A DNA stretch of 64,000 nucleotides from SZAS-103 sp036496805 (lineage in GTDB: Bacteria > Pseudomonadota > Gammaproteobacteria > Xanthomonadales > Xanthomonadaceae). Location of the stretch: the NCBI GenBank assembly GCA_036496805.1, contig DASXKN010000006.1:20046-84045 (forward strand), in the 5' to 3' direction. The notes beneath the pieces are model-generated. The model saw only the letters and a list, made by a program, of their open reading frames with translations. It was not told where the DNA came from and did not search any database. This document shows, one piece after another, positions 25,550 through 34,277 of this stretch; position 1 is the first letter of the stretch; the number at the start of each line of letters is the position of its first letter. Position numbers and translations under genes: made by a program.

Positions 25550-27286
25550 CTACTGCCCGCTGCAGCCGACGCCGTTGCTGACCGCGGTGACGGCTCCGGC
25601 GGCGGCGCTCACGGCGCGGCTGTAGCAGGCGCCGCTGGAGTCGCGGTAGTAGTAGCTCTCGGTGCTCTTCTGACCGGTCGGGCCGGTGAAATTTCCGCCG
25701 GCGTCGAAGTTCAGCGTGTCCGCAGGCGCGGCCCTCTGGCTGCGCGTGCTCGTGAACGTCCCGTCGGGACCGTTGTGGCTGGTCGCCAGGTTGAAGCCCT
25801 GGTTGGCTGTCGTGGCCTGCGTCGCGCTGCCGTCTTCCGCGACCACGTAGTCGATGTCCATGTGCAGAGGGAACGACCAGTTGCGCACGTCGACCGTCGG
25901 CGCGGTCGATCCGCCGGACGACGACGAGGTGGAACTGGCGATGCTGGTCTGGGTGATCGACTGGTCGTAGACCGTGTCGGTGGCGATCACCGTCTGGTCG
26001 TTGTCGAAGCTGAGGGCCTGTTGCACGTTCGTGGTCACGACGCCGTGCGAGGTGTTCGCGGTGCCATTCGTGGTCAGCGTATGGCGCGAGAGCACGTTGA
26101 ACTTGACCTGGGAGCCGTCGCCGGAAGCCGACGACTGCACCGAGGGATGCACCCCGCTGTCGTTTGGTTGTTGCACCTGGCCGGTGATGTGCGTGCTGCC
26201 GGGATCGAGATAGAGCAGCAGGTTCGCAGCCGTGGCGAAGTACTGGCTGTTGTTCTGGAAATGCGGATCTCCGTTGACGACGCGCACGGCGACCGCATGC
26301 GCCTTGCCGTTGTCGAGCAGCGCCACGAACGGCGTGAGGTCGACGCGATAGGGGAGGAAATTCAGCGTCTGCACGCCCGGGATCGGACGCCAGAGGTAGG
26401 GGTCGATGCCGCCGGTATAGACCCATCCGGATACCGGCGCGATGCCGGCGTGGCGGCCGTCGATGGCGATCTCGGTCTCGCGGAATCCAGTGCCGCCACA
26501 GCCGGTGTAGTCGATGTAGGCATCCGGCCCGCAGGCGTACCAGAACTCGTCGCCGCTCTGCGGCTCGGCGGTCACTTCCAGGTATGCGCGCTCGACGTTG
26601 CCCGGCAGGCTGAAGCTGCGCGCGAGCGGGTCGCCGTTGGTGTTGATGTAGGCGTAGGTGCCGGCCGCGTCGGCGATCATCGGCAGCACGAGGTCGGGCG
26701 TCTTCGCGGCGGGGTACGCCGACGTGGCCGGGTAGAAGTCGAGTTCCGCTGCGCCGGTGATCGAGCCGTTGTAGGTGTCGTTGTAGATGTTGTAGACCGC
26801 CACGCTGCCCGGATGCGCGGCGGCGAGCGCGGCCGACAGGTCGGTGACGTCGCGTTCGACGTGCCAGCTCGGGCTGACCGTGGAACGCGGCTCCTGGGTC
26901 GTGCCGAAATACAGGTTGACGCCGCCGATCCAGAGCGCGGCGGTGCGGTCGAACTGGGTGCCGGTGGTGACGTTGAAATCGGCCTTGAACACGACCTTGT
27001 TCCACGGCCCCGGGCAGGACGCGGGCGGCGTGTAGGCGAAGGCGTGGTTCGCGTAGTCGTCGAAGGTGCCGGTCGTCGATCCGGCCGCGTACAGGTTCAC
27101 CACGCAGGGTTGGGTTGGCGGCACCGGCACATAGGGATCGGGCACCGCCACGCCGGTTTGTCCGACCTGGATCGGCGGGCCGATGATGGCAGTGGCTGCG
27201 ATGGCGTTGGCGTTGAAGCCGACCAGGATGCAGGTCAAAAGACACAGGCGGTTGCGGCGCGAAAACATCGAGGCGCGATCTCGCAT
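25550..27286 (-). CDS. Secreted peptide-N-glycosidase A-like amidase
   Basis: This 578-residue protein has a signal peptide (about 10-31). It resembles peptide-N4-(N-acetyl-beta-glucosaminyl)asparagine amidase A, which removes N-glycans from glycoproteins. Supporting segments are WNKVVFKADFNVTTGTQFDR followed by TAALWIGGVNLYFGTTQEP, VERDVTDLSAAL, VERAYLEVTAEPQSGDEFWY and GGIDPYLWRPIPGVQTLNF. The ATG at 27286 is preceded by GGAGAG. Most bacteria do not make N-glycoproteins, so a role on external eukaryotic glycoproteins is inferred. It is apparently a single-gene unit; an inverted repeat pair lies upstream. Confidence 0.85.
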   Translation of the reverse strand: MRDRASMFSRRNRLCLLTCILVGFNANAIAATAIIGPPIQVGQTGVAVPDPYVPVPPTQPCVVNLYAAGSTTGTFDDYANHAFAYTPPASCPGPWNKVVFKADFNVTTGTQFDRTAALWIGGVNLYFGTTQEPRSTVSPSWHVERDVTDLSAALAAAHPGSVAVYNIYNDTYNGSITGAAELDFYPATSAYPAAKTPDLVLPMIADAAGTYAYINTNGDPLARSFSLPGNVERAYLEVTAEPQSGDEFWYACGPDAYIDYTGCGGTGFRETEIAIDGRHAGIAPVSGWVYTGGIDPYLWRPIPGVQTLNFLPYRVDLTPFVALLDNGKAHAVAVRVVNGDPHFQNNSQYFATAANLLLYLDPGSTHITGQVQQPNDSGVHPSVQSSASGDGSQVKFNVLSRHTLTTNGTANTSHGVVTTNVQQALSFDNDQTVIATDTVYDQSITQTSIASSTSSSSGGSTAPTVDVRNWSFPLHMDIDYVVAEDGSATQATTANQGFNLATSHNGPDGTFTSTRSQRAAPADTLNFDAGGNFTGPTGQKSTESYYYRDSSGACYSRAVSAAAGAVTAVSNGVGCSGQ

Positions 27287-27373
27287 GGGAAGCTCTCCGG
27301 AGGCGTGGCGTGGACGTGACTCGGCGGACGAAGCCGCGCGACTCTAGCACACGCCTGTTGGCTCTCACGCAAT

Positions 27374-27541
27374 TCCCTCTCCCTCCGGGAGAGGGTGCCG
27401 AAGGCGGGTGAGGGAAAGTCCTTGCGGACTCACGCAAAAGCATTTCAGGCCGAAATCATGACCTCGGGCTTCCCCAGATCTGTGGGTCCTGGGAGAGCTG
27501 TCCCTCACCCGCCTTCGGCACCTTCTCCCGGGGGGAAGGGG
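27374..27541. repeat. Inverted pair of REP-like palindromes
   Basis: The left unit at 27374-27416 contains CCCTCTCCC-TCC-GGGAGAGGG, then TGCCGAAGGCGGGTGAGGG. The right unit at 27501-27541 is its inverse (CCCTCACCCGCCTTCGGCA, CCTTCTCCC, GGGGGAAGGG). The 84-bp spacer is unrelated. It occupies the gap between the PNGase A gene and the TPR gene and matches the element inside icmF. Confidence 0.88.
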
Positions 27542-27557
27542 CGGCGCGGACCGCGTC

Positions 27558-28670
27558 TCAGCTCGCGTTGGTGCGATGCTCTGCGGCGGTGTTGTGCGGC
27601 ATCGCCAGGTTCTCGCGCAACTGTTCGATCTGCTTCGCATAGCCGTCGCGCATGCGCCCGGTGCTGAGCCACTTCGCCCGGTTCAGGGCGCTGATCGCCG
27701 ACTGGTCGTCGCCGGCCTGCTCGTAGGCGTGCGCGAGCGAAGCGTAGAAGCGCGGCTCGTCGGCGTGCATGCGGATCGCGCGCTGGTAGTGCTGGATCGC
27801 GAGCGGGTAGTCGCCGTTTTCTTCCTCCTCCACCGCCTGCAGGAAATAGTAGAACGGGTCGGACTGCTGCAGGCGCTCCAGGTGCTTGCGGTATGCGACC
27901 TCGTGGGCCGTGTCGCCGTGCCGCTTGTAGAGGTTGGCCATGTTGTTGAGCGCTGCGACGTTGTCCGGATCGATCGCCAGCGCCTTGGCGTAGGCCTTCT
28001 CCGCTGCCGCCTCGTCGCCGTTGTGCAGGTAGAGCACGCCGGCGTTGCTCCAGTTGGTGGCGTAGCCCGGGTCGAGCTGGAGTGCGGTCTCCATCCGCTC
28101 GATGGCCGATGCGACCTTGCCCGCTTCGAAGTCTTCCATCGCCAGGTTGTTGTAGTAGTGCGCGAGCATGCGCTGGTCGGAGACGATGACCGGCGCGCGC
28201 AGGGACATCACCGAGTTGCGCAGGATGTCGACGAGATAGTTCTTGTGGTCGACGCGGATGACGGCGTTGACGTGGTCGACGCGGTAGAAGATGTCGCTGT
28301 CCAGGTGCCAGGCGAGGGTGTCGCGGATCTCCTGCGGATGGGCCTCGAGTCCGGCCTCGCGAGCGAGGGCGATGAACAGCATCGTGAACGTGAGGCAGTT
28401 CATCGTGTGGGTCTGGTAGGCCCGGGTGACGGACGTGTTCGCGTTCTCGTCGTAGAGCAGGTTCAGGCCGTCCTGGTCGAAGACCAGGTGCAGCAGCTTG
28501 TTGAACCGCGCCTCCTGGGATTGCGCGCCGGAGACCACGTCGCGCTGCACGCGCATGCGCAGGTCGGATGGCAACACCATGACTTGCGCCGGTATCTCGG
28601 GCGGCGCTTCGATCGGCGGCGCGCTGGGCGTGGTGATGGCCAGCAGCGCAGTAAGCACCCAGGCGGACAT
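27558..28670 (-). CDS. Transglutaminase-like/TPR protein
   Basis: This 370-residue protein has a short hydrophobic N-terminus (possible signal peptide). A transglutaminase-like core follows, with Cys in THTMNCLTFTMLF, His in DHVNAVIRV and Asp in YLVDI. From about residue 170 to 350 there are at least four TPR units (YATNWSNAGVLYLHNGDEAA, VAALNNMANLYKRHGD, AIQHYQRAIRMHADEPRFYA). The Cys-His-Asp set is complete to the eye, so peptidase-like or structural activity are both possible. The stop lies 17 bp from the REP-like pair. Confidence 0.75.
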   Translation of the reverse strand: MSAWVLTALLAITTPSAPPIEAPPEIPAQVMVLPSDLRMRVQRDVVSGAQSQEARFNKLLHLVFDQDGLNLLYDENANTSVTRAYQTHTMNCLTFTMLFIALAREAGLEAHPQEIRDTLAWHLDSDIFYRVDHVNAVIRVDHKNYLVDILRNSVMSLRAPVIVSDQRMLAHYYNNLAMEDFEAGKVASAIERMETALQLDPGYATNWSNAGVLYLHNGDEAAAEKAYAKALAIDPDNVAALNNMANLYKRHGDTAHEVAYRKHLERLQQSDPFYYFLQAVEEEENGDYPLAIQHYQRAIRMHADEPRFYASLAHAYEQAGDDQSAISALNRAKWLSTGRMRDGYAKQIEQLRENLAMPHNTAAEHRTNAS

Positions 28671-28875
28671 CTGCTACCTCCGCTCCAGTGGATTGCGGAT
28701 AGTGCAGAACGAGTATAGACCCGCCCGGGCCGGCGCGTAGTGCCGGACGTACCGGTTTTGGCTACGGCCGTCCGTCCGTCCGTGCTTGCGGTGCGAAAGG
28801 ACGGCCAGCAGGCGGGAGGCGCGACTGGTGAGCCGACAATCCTCCGCCCGCTGGTGGCGTATTCGCGCGCCGCGC

Positions 28876-29364
28876 CTACTTCGTCGACGGCGGAACGGTG
28901 ACCGCTGTCGTGGTCGGATTGGGCACCGGCGCCTGGTCGTCGTCGTGCCTGATGACCGGCGGGTCGCCCGGAACGTGGCCACGGTCGACGGCTGGATAGT
29001 GCTTCAGCCGGTTCGAATACTGATAGGCGACGACCTTGGGTTCGTTTCCGCTCAGCCCGGCGGTATTGGCGTTGTAGGCCGGATTATTGCTGGGCGTGCT
29101 GTCGGCGCCGCCGACGCTGTCCGCGGACTGCGGTGGCGGCGGTGCGCGACGATGGTGGCGATGATGCGGCGTGGTCGTCGTCGAAGTCGTGTCGGCGCTC
29201 GAGGAGTCGTTGGCCGCAGTCGAATCGCTGGCGGATTGTTCGCTGGTAGCCGAGGGGTCGGGCATGGATGCGCCCGAGGCTGGCGGCGGCTGGGTGTTGT
29301 CCTGGGCGAACGCCGGCAGGGCGAGCGCGAGGGCGAGGGCGGTGAAAAGGGCGCGGTGATGCAT
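28876..29364 (-). CDS. Secreted Ser/Thr/Pro-rich small protein
   Basis: This 162-residue protein has a clear signal peptide (HHRALFTALALALALPAFA). A low-complexity Ser/Thr/Asp stretch follows, then a His/Arg patch. The C-terminus, HVPGDPPVIRHDDD...VTVPPSTK, resembles that of the shorter protein at 38614-38886. No known family is recognised. It is probably periplasmic or surface located. Confidence 0.6.
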   Translation of the reverse strand: MHHRALFTALALALALPAFAQDNTQPPPASGASMPDPSATSEQSASDSTAANDSSSADTTSTTTTPHHRHHRRAPPPPQSADSVGGADSTPSNNPAYNANTAGLSGNEPKVVAYQYSNRLKHYPAVDRGHVPGDPPVIRHDDDQAPVPNPTTTAVTVPPSTK

Positions 29365-29451
29365 GACATGCCTCCATGGCAGTGATGACGTTCCCCAGCG
29401 CGATGCTGCTACGGGCAGGATGAATCGCGGCTGGATCGCGGTCCTCGCGAT

Positions 29452-30603
29452 TCAGCCGATCGTCTGCGCGAACAATCGCGCGAAATTGCCGCCCAGCACC
29501 TTGGCAATGCGCGCGTCGGCGTGCCCACGCTGCGACAGGAGCTGGGCGATGCGTTCGAAACGACGCGGCTCGTTGAGGTCGGGTGCGAAGGTGTAGGAGT
29601 CGGCGCGTTCGCCGGGCGCGGAAATGCCCCGGCGCTGCCGCTCGGCGATCTCGTCGGCGAACTGTTTCCTGAATTCGGGCGTGAGCTTCACCGGCGAGAT
29701 GCTGCCATCGGTGCCGATGCCGACGTGGTCCTCGCCGCAGACCTTGATCGCGTATTCGATGTGGCGGACGACGTCTTCGGCCATCACCTGGCCGGACGTG
29801 CGCAGGTAGGGCATCACGTAGATCCCGACCACGCCGCCGCGGTCGGCGAGCAGGCGCAACGTTTCGTCGTCCTTGTTGCGCGGCATGTCGGCGACCACCC
29901 GACAGCCAGCGTGGGTGATCGCGACCGGCCGTTTCGATGCGGCGATGCCTTCGCGGGTGGTGCGCTGTCCGCAGTGGCTCAGGTCGAGCAGGGTGCCGTG
30001 CGCGTCCATCATCGCGACCATGTCGCGGCCGAGCTTGCTCAGGCCGGCGTTGTCCGCTTCCAGGCAACCGTCGCCCATCAGGTTGCGGCGGTTGTAGGTG
30101 AGCTGGACGATGCGCACGCCGAAGTCGTGGAACTCGCCGAAGCGGTCCAGGTTTTCGCCGTACATCGTCGTGTCCTGGAAGCCGTAGAGGATGCCGAGGC
30201 GTCCTTCCTGCTTCGCCTTCGCGATATCCGCGGCGCGCAGGATCTTCACCAGCGCCTCGGGGTGCGCGGCGATCTGCGCGTCCCAGTGGGCGATGTTGCG
30301 CACCGTCTCGTCGTAGTCGTTCGCATAGCTGCCGACCGCGCCGACGGTGAAATTGATCGCGCTCACGCCCGAGGCGCGGATGTCGGCCAGCTCGGAGGCG
30401 TCGAGCGGGTGCGGCTCGGGCGTGTCGCTTCCGGGCGAACCGCAGGAGTCGACCACGATCGCGTCGCGGTATGGCGCCCAGCGCGGTTTCCCGTCCGCGG
30501 CCGGCGCGTTTCCGGCGATGGCGAGCAGGGGCTGCATCACGGCGAGTCCGGCAAGCGTTCCGCCCGCGACGAGCAGGCGACGGCGTTCGTGGTCGTGCGG
30601 CAT
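29452..30603 (-). CDS. Membrane dipeptidase (peptidase M19), Tat-type signal
   Basis: This 383-residue protein belongs to the M19 renal-dipeptidase family of zinc dipeptidases. Its N-terminus, HERRRLLVAGGTLAGLAVMQ, looks like a twin-arginine signal. Family segments include GILYGFQDTTMYGENLDRFG, VRIVQLTYNRRNLMGDGCLE, GTLLDLSHCG, ITHAGCRVV and VGIGTDGSISPV. A canonical HxD zinc pair near the N-terminus is replaced by VVDSCGSPG, so metal binding may differ and activity is less sure. It begins 10 bp after the S9 peptidase gene; the two form an operon of secreted peptide hydrolases. Confidence 0.85.
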   Translation of the reverse strand: MPHDHERRRLLVAGGTLAGLAVMQPLLAIAGNAPAADGKPRWAPYRDAIVVDSCGSPGSDTPEPHPLDASELADIRASGVSAINFTVGAVGSYANDYDETVRNIAHWDAQIAAHPEALVKILRAADIAKAKQEGRLGILYGFQDTTMYGENLDRFGEFHDFGVRIVQLTYNRRNLMGDGCLEADNAGLSKLGRDMVAMMDAHGTLLDLSHCGQRTTREGIAASKRPVAITHAGCRVVADMPRNKDDETLRLLADRGGVVGIYVMPYLRTSGQVMAEDVVRHIEYAIKVCGEDHVGIGTDGSISPVKLTPEFRKQFADEIAERQRRGISAPGERADSYTFAPDLNEPRRFERIAQLLSQRGHADARIAKVLGGNFARLFAQTIG

Positions 30604-30613
30604 GAAGACGTCC

Positions 30614-32596
30614 TCAAGGATGCTGGCCGAGATGGCGATCGAACCATCCGATGATGCGCGCGCGCAGGTCGACGAGGTTCGCTGGTTTGCGGAAGTGGTG
30701 GCCTTCGCCGGCATAGATGAAAAGCTGGGTCGGCGTGCCGACCGCGCGCAGGCCGTGCCAGTACTCGAGCGATTGCGGCGCGGGGCATTCGACGTCGCGT
30801 TCGCCGACATAGATCAATGTCGGCGTCTTCGCCTGCCTGATGAACTCGATCGGCGAGGCCGCGCGATAGACCGCCGGGTCGTCGTACACGGAGGCGCCGA
30901 AGAACGGGACCATCCACTGGTCGATGCCGTTCTGGCCGTAGTAGCTGGTCCAGTTGGCGATGCCGGCGCCGGCGACGGCGGCCTTGAAGCGCCGCGTCTG
31001 CGTATTCGCCCACATCGTCATCCAGCCGCCGTAGGAATGGCCGTACAGGCCCAGGCGCGCGTCGTCCACCGGCGCGATCTTCTCGACCGCGTCGACGCCG
31101 GTGAGGATGTCGCGCAGGTCGCCGCGTCCGAAGTCGCGGATGTTGGCGCGCGTGAACGCTTCGCCTTCGCCATAGCTGCCGCGCGGGTTGGCATAGAAGA
31201 CGTAATAACCGCGGGCGAACACGTCCTGGGCGAAGTCGAAGCTGGTGCCGTGCTGGCCGCCGGCGGCGATGTAGTGCGGCGTCACCTGCGAGCTCGGGCC
31301 GCCGTGCACGATCACGATCATCGGGTGCTTGCCGCCGGTTGCTTCCGTGGTCGGGCCGAGTAGCCAGCCCTGCACGGGGAAGCCTTCGTTGCTCCAGTGC
31401 ACGCTGCGCGCTGCCACGTTCGCTGCGAGGGTGGTGTTCTCGTGCGTGACCGGCGTGAGGTTCGCGAGCGGACCGAGTGCGATCTCGGGGGCGTGCGTCC
31501 AGTCCTCGATCACGCTCGCGGCGGTCTTGCCGTCGGCGCTGAAGACCACCGAGCCCTCGAAGGTCTGCGCATGCGCGCCCACCGGCGCAGACCACGCGGT
31601 GCGCGCGGCCTGCGTGCGCGGGTCGATCGAGACGACGGCGTTGTGGTCGTCGACCAGGGCCGAGGCGAGCAGGCCCTGGCCGCGCCAGGCAAGGCCGCGG
31701 AAGCTGCCCTTGAATCCCGTCGTGACGTCGACTGGCGTGCCGCCCGCGAGCGGCACGGTGTAGACGTCGCCGCCGATCGATCCCCAGTCGCTCATCAGGC
31801 CGCCGACGAAGGCGACCGTGCTGCCGTCGGGCGAGACGCGCGGCAGGTCCATCTGCAATTTCGGTGCGGCGATCACGCGCAGCGCGCCGCTGGCGGCGTC
31901 GATGTGGTCGAGGCTGGCGATCCACCAGTTGTTGTCGCCGTTGCCCTTCGCGGCGGTGGCGACGAAGCCCTTGCCGTCGGGCGTCCAGTCGAACTCGTAG
32001 ACGTAGGTGTCGGCTGGCGAGACCGGCGCGATCGCGCCGCCGTTCGCGGCGACGACGGCGATCCGCTGCTCGTCCTCGGATTCGCCGATCTCCCCGACCT
32101 GTGCCGCGCCGGCCTCGATCGCACCGGTGCGCTTGTGCGCACCGATCGTGGCGAGCAGGGCGATGCGGCTGCCGTCGGGCGACCAGCGCACGGTGTTGGC
32201 GACGCCCGACAGGCTGGCGACCTGGCGCGCGTTGCCGTTGCCCGCCACGTACAGCGTCGCGCTGCCGGCGGTCTGCTCAGTGGCGATGAACGCGAACGCA
32301 TCCCCGCGCGGCGACCAGGCGGTATCGCTGTACCTGCACGCGCCGCAGGGATCGTAGCTGGCGACGACCTTTCCGTCCGCGCTGCGCAGCACGACCTGGC
32401 CATGCGGCTCGTCCGCGAGGTTGCCCGGATCGAGCGATTCGACGTCGACGATGCGATCGCCGGCCGGCGACAGCGCCAGGTCGTCGAAATCGCGGACCAC
32501 CACGGGAGCAGTCGCGTCCGTCGCCGCGGCTTGCGCATTGCACAGGGCCAGCAGGCTAGCGGCGACGATCGTTCCCGGCAGGTTGCGCTTGCGCAT
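30614..32596 (-). CDS. S9 family prolyl-oligopeptidase-like peptidase
   Basis: This 660-residue secreted serine peptidase has a signal peptide (RKRNLPGTIVAASLLALCNA) and an N-terminal beta-propeller region with repeated TolB/WD-like blades (for example NTVRWSPDGSRIALLA, FDWTPDGKGFVATA). A C-terminal alpha/beta hydrolase domain follows. The Ser is in GLYGHSYGGWMTMWA, the Asp near LIYVGERDVECP and the His in GEGHHFRKP. Such enzymes release dipeptides or cut oligopeptides. The start at 32596 begins the signal peptide; the longer frame lacks one. It precedes the M19 dipeptidase gene by 10 bp. Confidence 0.88.
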   Translation of the reverse strand: MRKRNLPGTIVAASLLALCNAQAAATDATAPVVVRDFDDLALSPAGDRIVDVESLDPGNLADEPHGQVVLRSADGKVVASYDPCGACRYSDTAWSPRGDAFAFIATEQTAGSATLYVAGNGNARQVASLSGVANTVRWSPDGSRIALLATIGAHKRTGAIEAGAAQVGEIGESEDEQRIAVVAANGGAIAPVSPADTYVYEFDWTPDGKGFVATAAKGNGDNNWWIASLDHIDAASGALRVIAAPKLQMDLPRVSPDGSTVAFVGGLMSDWGSIGGDVYTVPLAGGTPVDVTTGFKGSFRGLAWRGQGLLASALVDDHNAVVSIDPRTQAARTAWSAPVGAHAQTFEGSVVFSADGKTAASVIEDWTHAPEIALGPLANLTPVTHENTTLAANVAARSVHWSNEGFPVQGWLLGPTTEATGGKHPMIVIVHGGPSSQVTPHYIAAGGQHGTSFDFAQDVFARGYYVFYANPRGSYGEGEAFTRANIRDFGRGDLRDILTGVDAVEKIAPVDDARLGLYGHSYGGWMTMWANTQTRRFKAAVAGAGIANWTSYYGQNGIDQWMVPFFGASVYDDPAVYRAASPIEFIRQAKTPTLIYVGERDVECPAPQSLEYWHGLRAVGTPTQLFIYAGEGHHFRKPANLVDLRARIIGWFDRHLGQHP

Positions 32597-32791
32597 GCGG
32601 CCTCTCGCGTCTGGATGCGAAGGCGGATAGTACGCAAGAATGCGGGGCGCCATCTTCCGGGCAGGTCACGGTACCCGTTGTCCGCACCGCGATGTGCCCG
32701 ACTCCGGTCGCCGTTCCGGGTGCGGCTTTTCGCCTGCGCGGGACGATGGCGATGGCGAAAGCGGGTTCCGGTTCCCCCGACAGGATCGTGC

Positions 32792-33583
32792 ATGCGCGTA
32801 CCCATCTACCAGCTCGACGCCTTTTCCTCGCGCCGCTTCGCCGGCAATCCCGCCGCGGTGATGGTGCTGGAGGACTTTCCCCACGATGCGCTGATGCAGA
32901 CCCTCGCCGCGGAGAACAACCTCGCCGAAACCGCCTTCCTCGTGCGCGATGGCAACGACTACCGGCTGCGCTGGTTCACGCCGCGCGTCGAGGTGCCGCT
33001 GTGCGGCCACGCCACGCTCGCCAGCGCGGCGGTGGTGATGGAGCGGCTGGAACCGGGGCGCGAGGCTGTGGTCTTCCATAGCGCCAGCGGTCCGCTGCCG
33101 GTGAAGCGCTTGCGCGATCGCTACACGATGGATTTCCCGGAGCGACCATCGCAACGCGTGACGTTTCCCCCTGGGTTCGCCGATGCGCTGGGCGCGACGC
33201 CGGTTGCGGTCCACGCGAATGCGTTCAACTACATGGCCGTGCTGGAGGACGAGCGCGCCGTGCGCTCGCTTGCGCCCGACTTCGCTGCGATCGCAGGCAT
33301 GGATCGTCCGGGCGTGATCGTCACCGCGCGCGGCGATGCGGGTGGCACGCACGACATCGTCAGCCGTTACTTCGCGCCGGCCAAGGGCGTTCCCGAGGAT
33401 CCGGTGACCGGCGGCGCACACTGCATGCTGGCGCCGTACTGGGCCGATCGGCTCGGCAAGGCCGAGCTGCGTGCGTACCAGGCGTCCGCGCGCGGTGGCG
33501 AGATCCTCTGCCGCCTGCGCGGAGAGCGCGTCGAACTGGAAGGCGCCTGCGTGTTCTATCTCGAGGGCGAAGCGGAAGTGTGA
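32792..33583 (+). CDS. PhzF family isomerase/epimerase
   Basis: This 263-residue protein matches the PhzF family, isomerases related to diaminopimelate epimerase. It begins YQLDAFSSRRFAGNPAAVMV and carries the catalytic Glu segment ENNLAETAFLV. Later motifs are TPRVEVPLCGHATLASA, SRYFAPAKGVPEDPVTGGAH and a final strand. The length is normal. The physiological substrate is unknown; no phenazine genes are nearby. It is divergent from the S9 peptidase gene. Confidence 0.92.
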   Translation: MRVPIYQLDAFSSRRFAGNPAAVMVLEDFPHDALMQTLAAENNLAETAFLVRDGNDYRLRWFTPRVEVPLCGHATLASAAVVMERLEPGREAVVFHSASGPLPVKRLRDRYTMDFPERPSQRVTFPPGFADALGATPVAVHANAFNYMAVLEDERAVRSLAPDFAAIAGMDRPGVIVTARGDAGGTHDIVSRYFAPAKGVPEDPVTGGAHCMLAPYWADRLGKAELRAYQASARGGEILCRLRGERVELEGACVFYLEGEAEV

Positions 33584-33598
33584 GGCGGACCGCTCCGG

Positions 33599-34048
33599 TC
33601 AGTCGCTCGGATCCGTGCACGCGGCGCGGTGCCGGCCCTCGACGTGCACGAGTTCGCGATGGTCGGCCGACACGATGCCGCCGACGTAGTGCTCGTTCGA
33701 GTCGAAATCGATGTGGCCGGCCAGCGTCCGGTGCCCGCTGCAGGTGAGCGTCCAGGTGTAGCCGCTCGCACTGCGCTGTTCGTCGCCCGGCGTGCACTTC
33801 GCACCGGGTACGGTGAGGTGTCCGGCAAAATCCTTGAAGGGATCGTCGTCGTCGAGGAGGCAGTGCCAGCGCGCCTTCGGCTTGCCCGGGTGGCCATGGC
33901 TGACGACGCTGACATCGTGTTTCCACAGCCCCGGCATCGCCAGGTCGCCGTCGCCTTCGGCCCTGGCGATCGGGCCATACGCGCAGGCAGCGGCGCAGGT
34001 GCCCATGAGCAGCGCTTGCAGCGCGGTGCGCAGATTCGGATCGGACAT
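33599..34048 (-). CDS. DUF3617-like secreted protein
   Basis: This 149-residue protein has a signal peptide (ALQALLMGTCAAACAYGPIA). The mature part begins PGLWKHDVSVVSHG and contains two Cys pairs typical of DUF3617 (CLLDDDDPFKDF, CTPGDEQ, YTWTLTCSGHRTLAGHID). The function of the family is unknown; the proteins are periplasmic. The start at 34048 was chosen for the signal peptide. It is convergent with the PhzF gene, 15 bp apart. Confidence 0.75.
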   Translation of the reverse strand: MSDPNLRTALQALLMGTCAAACAYGPIARAEGDGDLAMPGLWKHDVSVVSHGHPGKPKARWHCLLDDDDPFKDFAGHLTVPGAKCTPGDEQRSASGYTWTLTCSGHRTLAGHIDFDSNEHYVGGIVSADHRELVHVEGRHRAACTDPSD

Positions 34049-34177
34049 CGGAAGGGATTCTCGCTGGTGCCGGCGCGCTTCGACGCCAAGGCTGCCCACG
34101 ATGCCGCGGCGTTGTGAAGCGGTCGTGACAGGTGGCCGATGCAGATGTGCGCCTGCGCGGGCAGAGGAGGCTGAAGT

Positions 34178-34207
34178 GAAAACCCCCGCCTGCACGTGCA
34201 GGCAGGG
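34178..34207 (-). terminator. Terminator downstream of the phosphoesterase gene
   Basis: CCCCGCCTGCAC and GTGCAGGCAGGGG form a long stem with a very short loop. On the minus strand it is followed by four T. It lies about 70 bp after the stop of the phosphoesterase gene at 34278. Confidence 0.75.
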
Positions 34208-34277
34208 GCGTGTTGCGATGCTCAGTCCTTCGCGCCGGAAATGCCGCTGAAGCCGCCTCAGGTCTTCAGCGTCGAGC

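Noticed and set aside
31397..32791. N-terminal extension of the PhzF frame by 465 codons
   Set aside because: The extension is antisense to the S9 peptidase. PhzF homology starts at the ATG at 32792.
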